In this document: positions 58,706 to 64,000 of the stretch, piece by piece
Layout: each line of letters starts with the position of its first letter
Position numbering within the stretch: the stretch's first letter is position 1
DNA from: Pseudomonas oleovorans subsp. oleovorans
GTDB lineage: Bacteria; Pseudomonadota; Gammaproteobacteria; Pseudomonadales; Pseudomonadaceae
Direction: 5' to 3'
Length of the DNA stretch: 64,000 nucleotides
Assembly (NCBI RefSeq): GCF_002197815.1
Contig: NZ_NIUB01000014.1
Span: 42,958 to 106,957 of the forward strand
Notes under the pieces: model-generated
The model's database searches: none
Told to the model about the DNA's origin: nothing
The model's input: only the letters and a program-made list of their open reading frames with translations
Position numbers and translations under genes: made by a program

Positions 58706-59971
58706 ATGTCTTTCTCCACTCCCGCCCGCGCCTGCGGCATCGACTTCGGCACCTCCAACTCCACCGTCGGCTGGCTGCGCCCCGGCCAGGACAGTTTGCT
58801 GACACTGGAGGACGGCAAGATCACCCTGCCCTCGGTGATCTTCTTCAACACCGAGGAGCGCCGCCCGGTCTACGGCCGCCTGGCCCTGCACGAGTATCTG
58901 GAAGGCTACGAGGGGCGCCTGATGCGCTCACTCAAGAGCCTGCTGGGCTCCAAGCTGCTGAAAAGCGAAACCACGGTGCTGGGCAGCGCCCTGCCGTTCA
59001 AGGACCTGCTCGGCTTCTTCATCGGCGAGCTGAAAAAGCGCGCCGAGGCCCAGGCCGAGCGCGCCTTCGAGGAAGTGGTGCTGGGCCGCCCGGTATTCTT
59101 CGTCGATGACGACCCAGCGGCCGATCAGGAAGCGCAGAACACCCTGGTGGCCGTGGCGCACAAGCTTGGTTTCAAGGAGGTGTCGTTCCAGTACGAGCCC
59201 ATCGCCGCGGCCTTCGACTACGAGTCGAGCCTGGAGCGCGAGGAGCTGGTACTGATCGTCGACATCGGCGGCGGCACCTCGGACTTCTCTCTGGTGCGTC
59301 TGGCCCCTGAGCGCCACCATTTGGCCGAGCGCCAGGACGACATCCTCGCCACCGGCGGCGTGCATATCGGCGGGACCGACTTCGACAAGCAACTGTCGCT
59401 GGCCGGGGTGATGCCGCTGTTCGGCTACGGCAGCCGGATGAGGAGCGACGCCTTCATGCCCACCAGCTACCACCTCAACCTGGCGACCTGGCACACCATC
59501 AACGCGCTGTACGCGCAGAAGACCCAGTTGGCCCTGCAGAACATGCGCTACGACATCGTCGACGCCACCGGCATCGACCGCCTGTTCGGCCTGATCGAAC
59601 AGCGCGCCGGGCACTGGCTGGCGATGCAGGTGGAAGAGAGCAAGATTGCCCTGAGCGAACAGGACGCGCGGCCCATCGACCTGTCGCGCGTCGAGCCGGG
59701 CCTGGTCGCCGAGCTGACCCGCCCGCTGTTCGAGAATGCCATCGAGCCGCTGCTCGAACGCATCCGCGCTAGCCTCACACAATTGCTCGCCGATGCCGGC
59801 ATCGCTGCCGATCAGGTCGACACACTGTTCTTCACCGGCGGCTCCAGCGGCGTGCCGGCGCTGCGTCAGAGCGTGGCCGCCATGCTGCCGAATGCATGCA
59901 GTGTGGAAGGTAATACCTTTGGCAGCATCGGCAGTGGCCTGGCCATCGAAGCGAAGAAACGCTACGGCTGA
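58706..59971 (+). CDS. yegD: Hsp70-like protein YegD
   Basis: 421 residues. Only the actin-like ATPase domain is present: phosphate-1 ACGIDFGTSNSTVGWLRPGQ, phosphate-2 LIVDIGGGTSDFSLVRL (Asp186), adenosine motif FFTGGSSGVPALR (about 375-387), and a EPIAAAFDYES junction. The substrate-binding domain of DnaK is missing, as is normal for YegD. Role unknown; probably an ATP-dependent chaperone-like or regulatory protein in the cytosol. It begins 62 bases after the YbhN-like gene. Confidence 0.93.
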   Translation: MSFSTPARACGIDFGTSNSTVGWLRPGQDSLLTLEDGKITLPSVIFFNTEERRPVYGRLALHEYLEGYEGRLMRSLKSLLGSKLLKSETTVLGSALPFKDLLGFFIGELKKRAEAQAERAFEEVVLGRPVFFVDDDPAADQEAQNTLVAVAHKLGFKEVSFQYEPIAAAFDYESSLEREELVLIVDIGGGTSDFSLVRLAPERHHLAERQDDILATGGVHIGGTDFDKQLSLAGVMPLFGYGSRMRSDAFMPTSYHLNLATWHTINALYAQKTQLALQNMRYDIVDATGIDRLFGLIEQRAGHWLAMQVEESKIALSEQDARPIDLSRVEPGLVAELTRPLFENAIEPLLERIRASLTQLLADAGIAADQVDTLFFTGGSSGVPALRQSVAAMLPNACSVEGNTFGSIGSGLAIEAKKRYG

Positions 59972-60065
59972 GCCGATTCTGTTCCCAAATACTACCCGTA
60001 CGTCGCAGCATCAGTTACAGGGCCTAGGTTTACCCGGTGTTCAATCAGCCCACCGGGTGATCGCC

Positions 60066-60421
60066 ATGCTGAAGAAACTGCTGCTCACCACCACACTTGG
60101 CCTGCTGCTGGCTGGTGCCATTTTGCCCAGGCCCACCATGGCTGGAGTTTCTACGACGCCGATCAGCTTCTGAGCCTGGAAGTACCGCTGCAGACCGTCA
60201 ACTACCGCAACCCGCACGCCGACGTGAGCATCGAGCACGACGGGCGCACCTAGCAGGTGATCCTCGCCCCGATCAGCCGCCTGCAGGCCCCCGGCCTGCC
60301 GGAATCCGACCTGACCGCGGGCAAGACCGTGATCATAGTCGGCTACCCACACAAGGACGGCACCACGGAGATCCGCGCCGAACGCATCATCGTCGACGGG
60401 CGCACCATCGAACTGCGCTAG
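60066..60421 (+). pseudogene. DUF6152 secreted protein, broken (frameshift plus stop)
   Basis: The frame opens MLKKLLLTTTLGLLLAGA, a signal peptide. At about 60121-60126 one base is missing (tttt before gccc), and the next frame reads AQAHHGWSFYDADQLLSLEV, then NYRNPHADVSIEHDGRT. At 60251-60253 a TAG replaces the expected Trp of the RTWQVILAP motif. After it the frame continues QVILAPISRLQAPGLPESDL, VGYPHKDGTTEIRAERI, and ends TIELR at 60421. HHGW, NPH and GYPHK are the DUF6152 signature. Two independent lesions point to real decay rather than a sequencing error. Confidence 0.88.
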
Positions 60422-60828
60422 ATGAACAGCCTGATCGCCTGGGCCGCCTGGCTCGAAGCCACGGCGCTGGGCGAGCAGATGCGCAGCTCGATGCACGCCT
60501 GCTCGGCGCCGGCCGCAGTTTTCCGCTAACAGCCGTTTCGCGCACATTGACGCCACTGGCGGTGGCCGGCCTGTTGCTCCTGCTGGGCAGCGGCGTCTGT
60601 CTGTTCGCCGCCGACGCAGGGCCGCTGGCAGTCGACCGTCTGCTGCAGCTCGAGCTGCTGCTGATCGCCCTGGGTATTGGCAACGCTCTGTTGCTTCGCC
60701 AGCTATGGAGTGCCCGGCTGGGCGACTGGGATACGTACGCGCCACTGTTCGGTCGGCTGAAAGCGGCGCTGTCGCTGCTGTTGTGGCTCCCGGTGATGAG
60801 CCTCGGCCGCCTGCTGGACTACTTCTAG
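60422..60828 (+). pseudogene. DUF6644 membrane protein, broken (internal deletion and frameshift)
   Basis: The ATG at 60422 follows the DUF6152 stop directly: MNSLIAWAAWLEATALGEQM, then RSSMHA, where similarity stops near 60503. The other frame resumes at once with RLLGAGRSFPLTAVSRTLTP and runs through LLLLLGSGVCLFAADAGPLA and LWLPVMSLGRLLDYF to a stop at 60828. The missing part should hold the first conserved helix (about 25-30 residues), so a short out-of-frame deletion occurred. DUF6152 and DUF6644 genes commonly occur together; both are dead here. Confidence 0.8.
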
Positions 60829-60848
60829 CGCAGCGTGCTTTGCCTTAA

Positions 60849-61060
60849 CAGGACGTTGAAAACTACCTACGTTGGCAATCCTGCGTTAAAAACAACCTCG
60901 CGTGCGAGCCCAGTCAAAATGCTCATTTACAAATATGTAAACTGCGCTTTTTCGGTCGTTTGACTCGCTGGCGCTCGCCCTTCGGGCCAGCCTGCGGCTG
61001 TTACTCCCGTTGGTCGTTGCGCCTTGTCTTGCCTGCCTCGCCTACGTTTTCAACGACCTG
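60849..61060. mobile_element. MITE-like element, copy B (212 bp, opposite orientation)
   Basis: Ends: CAGGACGTTGAAAAC on the left and, on the other strand, CAGGTCGTTGAAAAC on the right (one mismatch in 15). Flanking bases are TTAA (60845-60848) and TTAT (61061-61064), a near-perfect 4-bp duplication. Reverse-complemented, it matches copy A at gtaaatgagcattttga, tgtttttaacgcag and gtaggcgaggcag, but carries about 57 extra bases in the middle (the ccgaagggcgagcgccagcg region). No coding capacity. Confidence 0.8.
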
Positions 61061-61099
61061 TTATCCTGCGCGCCTTCGCCCTCGAACAGGAATGCCCCG

Positions 61100-61633
61100 A
61101 TGAAAGCCCAGCTGGAAGAACTGATCACCAAGATAAGCTCCGGCTGCCTGGCCGAGGACGAGATCGCCCGTATCGCCGACGAGGCCACCCAGGCTTACGC
61201 CGATCCGACCGCCTTCCTCGCCGCCAACCCGGACGTCAACTACGACGACGAATTCCCCATCCCCCTGGGCGAATGGGTGGTGGTTGGCAGCCTGCCGGAT
61301 ACCGTGCTGTTCCAGGCCGACAGCTATGAAGAGCTGTTCCAGCGCATCACCGAGTCCTTCGGCCCGCAGGTGCAGTTCGTGCTCAAGGCCAAGCAACTGG
61401 CCAAGACCGAGCCACTCAAGGCGCTCAACCGCATTCAGGTGCAGCTTTCGGCCCTGTCGCCGGAAACTGGCGGCTACGTACTGCTGGATTTCAGCGAACC
61501 GTTGGACGACGAACTGCAGGCGGTACTGGTGTACGCCAGCGACCTGCCGCGGGTGATGGAACTGGCGGTGGAAGTGGGCATCTATGCGGCGCCAGCGCTC
61601 GAAGCGCTGAAAGCAGCTCAGTCTGACGAGTAA
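61100..61633 (+). CDS. Conserved hypothetical protein
   Basis: 177 residues, acidic, soluble. MKAQLEELITKISSGCLAED is a helical start, followed by DEFPIPLGEWVVVGSLPDTV, SYEELFQRITESFGPQVQFV and VLKAKQLAKTEPLKALNRIQ, and a C-terminal LPRVMELAVEVGIYAAPALE. I do not recognise the family. No signal peptide or membrane segment. The ATG at 61100 has AGGA nine bases upstream. It begins 39 bases after MITE copy B, which may supply or displace its promoter, and the VOC gene follows after four bases, suggesting one operon. Confidence 0.82.
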   Translation: MKAQLEELITKISSGCLAEDEIARIADEATQAYADPTAFLAANPDVNYDDEFPIPLGEWVVVGSLPDTVLFQADSYEELFQRITESFGPQVQFVLKAKQLAKTEPLKALNRIQVQLSALSPETGGYVLLDFSEPLDDELQAVLVYASDLPRVMELAVEVGIYAAPALEALKAAQSDE

Positions 61634-61637
61634 AGCC

Positions 61638-62063
61638 ATGCCCCGGCCCTTGCCTGCACTGACCCCGGAGTTACTGGTGCATAACCTGTCCATCAGCCTT
61701 GGCTTCTATTGCGACTTGCTGGGCTTCAAGGTTCTGTTCGAGCGTGTAGAGCAGGGGTTCGTCGCGATTGGCCTGGGAGAGGCGACGCTCATGCTGGAGC
61801 AGATTGCCGACAACCAGGACAACGATGATCCCTGGGTCGTCGGCCCACTGGATGCACCATTGGGCAGGGGCATTAATCTGCAGATAACCGTGGATGACAT
61901 TGAACGGCTGCATCAGCGGCTGCTGTCCTCAGACCAGCGCCTGAGACTGCCGCTGGAAGACGTGTCTTACCAGGCAGGGGCTCAATTGCTGAACGTGCGC
62001 CAGTTCATGCTGCAGGATCCGGATGGTTATCTGCTGCGTTTCAGCCAGATCGTCAAAGGCTGA
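61638..62063 (+). CDS. VOC (glyoxalase/bleomycin resistance) family protein
   Basis: 141 residues. The paired beta-alpha-beta-beta-beta fold of vicinal oxygen chelate proteins: LVHNLSISLGFYCDLLGFKV at the start, GLGEATLMLEQIADNQD, INLQITVDDIERLHQRLLSS and a QFMLQDPDGYLLRFSQIVKG end. The Glu of LMLEQ is one candidate metal or drug-binding residue. Substrate unknown. It follows the previous gene by four bases and converges on the AEC transporter. Confidence 0.9.
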   Translation: MPRPLPALTPELLVHNLSISLGFYCDLLGFKVLFERVEQGFVAIGLGEATLMLEQIADNQDNDDPWVVGPLDAPLGRGINLQITVDDIERLHQRLLSSDQRLRLPLEDVSYQAGAQLLNVRQFMLQDPDGYLLRFSQIVKG

Positions 62064-62101
62064 TCCCTCCCCCCCGCGGTCAAGGTCGGAGAGCACGACC
62101 T

Positions 62102-63001
62102 TCAGATGCCCATCACCATCATCCACAGCGGCAGCGTCACCGCCGACAACAAGGTCGACAGCGAGATCGCGGCGCTGACGCTACGGTTGTCCTCAGCCGT
62201 ACGGCAGAACGCCATGACGTTGACACCGCTGGGGCAGGCTGCCAGCAGCACCAGCACCGTACGCGCTGAGTCGTTCAATCCCGGCAGCAGACCACTCAAC
62301 AGCCAGACCATGGTCGGGAACAGCGCCAGCTTGGCGAAGGTCAGCCCCCAGGCCTCCGTCGTCGGGCGCAGGCGATACCGCGACAGGCTGGCGCCGAGCA
62401 CGATCAGCGCGCAAGGCAAGGCAGCCTGGCCCAGCCAGGTGATCGCCCGCCACAGGCTTTCCGGCACCTGCAGCCCGGACAGGTTGACCAGCGCCCCCAA
62501 CCCCAGACCGATGATCATCGGGTTGGCCAGATTCTTCAGCAGCGCGCGACCGTCGACACGCTCCTGACTACCGAAAGCGGCATAGAAACTGTGCAGGGAA
62601 AACAGTGTGAGGCTATGGAACACCAGGATGGCAAAGACGTAGAGCAGACCGTCATTGCCCATCAGGCTGGCGATCAGCGGAATGCCCACCAGCACGTTGT
62701 TGGAGAAGGCCGCCACCAGCCCCAGCGGCGTCGCCGTACCGCGACGCCAGTGCGCCAGCACGTTTACCACGCCGAACACCAGCAGTACCGGTAAGTAGTA
62801 GGCCAGCAGCAGCATTGGCGACAGACCTTCGGCCAGCGATGCCTTGGCGATACCGGCGAACAGCAGCGTCGGCATGAACAGCTTGAAAGTGATGTTGGCC
62901 AGACCGGTCGCCGACTCGTTGGTCAGCCATTGCCGCCAGCCAAGCACATAGCCGAGAACGATCAGAGAGAAGATCGGCAAAATTGCCTGTGCCGCGAGCA
63001 T
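62102..63001 (-). CDS. AEC family transporter (auxin efflux carrier type)
   Basis: 299 residues, about nine to ten membrane helices. ILPIFSLIVLGYVLGWRQWL, ATGLANITFKLFMPTLLFAG, AFSNNVLVGIPLIASLMGND and CPSGVNVMAFCRTAEDNRSV are typical of the AEC/YfdV family. Members export organic acids such as malate or malonate; substrate not assigned. The ATG at 63001 starts in the first helix; a frame from 63067 would add a non-hydrophobic stretch. Confidence 0.93.
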   Translation of the reverse strand: MLAAQAILPIFSLIVLGYVLGWRQWLTNESATGLANITFKLFMPTLLFAGIAKASLAEGLSPMLLLAYYLPVLLVFGVVNVLAHWRRGTATPLGLVAAFSNNVLVGIPLIASLMGNDGLLYVFAILVFHSLTLFSLHSFYAAFGSQERVDGRALLKNLANPMIIGLGLGALVNLSGLQVPESLWRAITWLGQAALPCALIVLGASLSRYRLRPTTEAWGLTFAKLALFPTMVWLLSGLLPGLNDSARTVLVLLAACPSGVNVMAFCRTAEDNRSVSAAISLSTLLSAVTLPLWMMVMGI

Positions 63002-63276
63002 GACGGATCCTGCCTCCTGGGAACTGCTGAAGAAGGCGGATCGCACTGGACCCGCGAGGGTCGCCAAGCATACGCGTGCCGGGTCATCGGCGCGATGCGT
63101 GGCGAAACATTCGCCGCTCGGCTTGCCGGCCGGCCAGAAACCCCGTGATAGAGCCTCTCGACCAAGTATTGAAGGTATCGATGTTCACTATCAGGACAGT
63201 CAAGTTCTTATCTGCGCTCATGTCCTCAAGAATTGCCTCCGAAGCCACTTATTAACTCCCCCACGGAGACACCGAC

Positions 63277-63708
63277 ATGAAAACTCAACTGACCCTCGCC
63301 GCTCTGGCCCTCAGCCTGATGACCACCAGTGTATTCGCCGCCCCGAGTAGCGCGCCCTTCCCGCTGGTGGGCGAAGCCAAGGACAGCCAGGTACAACAGC
63401 AACCCATCGCACCGCTCGCCGAAGACGGCTCCGACCGTACGCCGGGTGCACAGCGCATCCAGCTGGCCGACGACGGCTACGACCGTACCCCGGGTGCACA
63501 GCGCATCCAGCTGGTAGAAGGCGGCTACGAGCGTACTCCGGGCGCTCAGCGCCTGCAGCTGGCCGAAGATGGCTACGACCGTACTCCGGGTGCACAGCGC
63601 ATCCAGCTGGCCGACGACGGCTACGACCGTACCCCGGGAGCACAGCGCATCCAGCTGGCCGAGGGTGGTTCCGATCGCCTGATCGAGCAGCGTGGCCACA
63701 CGGCCTGA
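63277..63708 (+). CDS. Secreted protein with five 16-residue tandem repeats
   Basis: 143 residues. Signal peptide MKTQLTLAALALSLMTTSVF with cleavage near AAP. After a spacer (about 22-48) come five repeats of the pattern GxDRTPGAQRIQLAxD: each has [ED]xG[SY][DE]RTPGAQR[IL]QL[AV] in 16 residues, and a sixth degenerate unit EGGSDRLIEQRGHTA ends the protein. The repeats carry a fixed Arg-Thr-Pro core with acidic residues and a Tyr (Ser in the first). Function is unknown: I do not recognise the family. A GGAGA site precedes the ATG at 63277, and a strong terminator follows, so it is a single-gene unit. The 275 bases before it (63002-63276) hold no gene I can support. Confidence 0.88.
   Translation: MKTQLTLAALALSLMTTSVFAAPSSAPFPLVGEAKDSQVQQQPIAPLAEDGSDRTPGAQRIQLADDGYDRTPGAQRIQLVEGGYERTPGAQRLQLAEDGYDRTPGAQRIQLADDGYDRTPGAQRIQLAEGGSDRLIEQRGHTA
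63421..63660 (+). repeat. Five tandem 48-bp repeats inside the secreted-protein gene
   Basis: Units begin at 63421, 63469, 63517, 63565 and 63613, each 48 bases and in frame. Units 2 and 5 are nearly identical, as are 1 and 4, with changes mostly at third codon positions. This suggests recent copying or conversion between units. Confidence 0.92.
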
Positions 63709-63726
63709 GCCCTGTCGTCACACCCC

Positions 63727-63753
63727 AAAGCCCGGCGCATGCCGGGCTTTTTT
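63727..63753 (+). terminator. Rho-independent terminator after the repeat-protein gene
   Basis: AAAGCCCGGC-GCAT-GCCGGGCTTT followed by TTT. A perfect stem, 19 bases after the stop codon. The group II intron begins four bases later. Confidence 0.93.
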
Positions 63754-63756
63754 ATG

Positions 63757-64000
63757 GTGCGCCAGGCATGGCGCGTAGCGCCGTGACTGGCGCTGTCGGG
63801 TTCACTGTGGTGGTGAGCCTGGCGACTTGGAGGTGAAAGTCCTCTGCACGCCCGGCAAGGGGAAGTGCTAGCGGAAGGCAAGGGTGTCGCGGGCGACTGC
63901 GAATCTGAAGGAAGCCCGAGGCAAAATGCTGGCCTGACGAACAGGAAGCGGATGAGGCGGCGCAGCGGGGTGAGGTGGCCATAATCGCCAAAGCCCGATA
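63757..64000 (+). mobile_element. Group II intron, 5' end (continues beyond window)
   Basis: Starts GTGCGCCAGGCATGGCG, the expected GUGYG intron 5' end. Domain I landmarks follow: gacttggaggtgaaagtcct, gaagtgctagcggaaggcaa, gggtgtcgcgggcgactgcg, aatctgaaggaagcccgagg and cctgacgaacaggaagcgga with atgaggc. Order and spacing match bacterial class C-like introns. The reverse transcriptase gene and domains V-VI must lie to the right. Insertion directly after a terminator hairpin is the known habit of class C introns. The exact splice-site base (63757) is inferred. Confidence 0.88.

Noticed and set aside
60066..60421. Programmed frameshifting or stop readthrough in the DUF6152 gene
   Set aside because: A separate in-frame TAG and a broken next gene argue for decay.
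63421..63660. CRISPR-like array
   Set aside because: The 48-bp units are contiguous with no spacers and are in frame in a coding gene.
63226..63699. Repeat-bearing frame opposite the secreted repeat protein
   Set aside because: It reflects the complement of the 48-bp units; the + strand frame has a signal peptide, a ribosome site and a terminator at the right distance.

Overview
The window looks like a chromosomal segment of a high-GC gammaproteobacterium of the genus Pseudomonas in the broad sense. From memory, the gene order speA / SUI1-like / Nudix / DUF2333 / gcbA / ctpL / dsbD / aroQ / accBC / prmA / DUF3426 / dusB-fis / purHD / retS / marC / urt / ure follows the P. aeruginosa PAO1 block from about PA4839 to PA4872, with insertions and losses. 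Placement near the P. mendocina/oleovorans lineage is a guess only.

Region 1 (1-12 kb): cell-envelope defence (pbpC N-terminus, a DUF559 gene, a thioester alpha-2-macroglobulin lipoprotein), a MATE exporter, arginine decarboxylase SpeA and a small SUI1/Nudix/DUF2333 cluster. Region 2 (12-31 kb): the conserved core, with c-di-GMP signalling (gcbA), a chemoreceptor, DsbD, AroQ, AccBC, PrmA, DusB-Fis, PurHD, the hybrid sensor RetS and MarC. Region 3 (31-50 kb): nitrogen from urea. It holds allophanate hydrolase with its GntR-type regulator, the full urea ABC transporter UrtABCDE, and urease genes ureD, ureA, ureB and ureC with a GNAT acetyltransferase between ureA and ureB. An accessory block sits between urtE and ureD (class II aldolase, aminotransferase, truncated MocR regulator fused to a truncated ABC permease, orphan ATPase, SDR dehydrogenase, TauE/SafE exporter). 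ureEFG are not in the window. Region 4 (50-64 kb): a REP-associated tyrosine transposase among REP sequences, a frameshifted hemerythrin gene, a DksA-like protein, an oxaloacetate decarboxylase-like enzyme, a truncated type II secretion F-domain gene, three solitary periplasmic binding proteins, membrane proteins, an Hsp70-like protein, two decayed genes, and a secreted protein with five 16-residue repeats. The last of these is followed at once by a terminator and the 5' end of a group II intron.

The most striking feature of the window is its density of short palindromic repeats. At least four families occupy almost every non-overlapping junction of the urt and ure operons. One REP pair between urtB and urtC is flanked by a 27-bp duplication of the urtB end and urtC start. 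Two copies of a MITE-like element are present; one has a perfect CTAA target duplication that includes the ctpL stop codon. I saw no CRISPR array, tRNA, rRNA or prophage. I found no clearly new multi-gene system. The best candidates for something undescribed are the 16-residue-repeat secreted protein, the pairing of DUF559 with its flanking palindromes, and the flanking duplications around REP elements.
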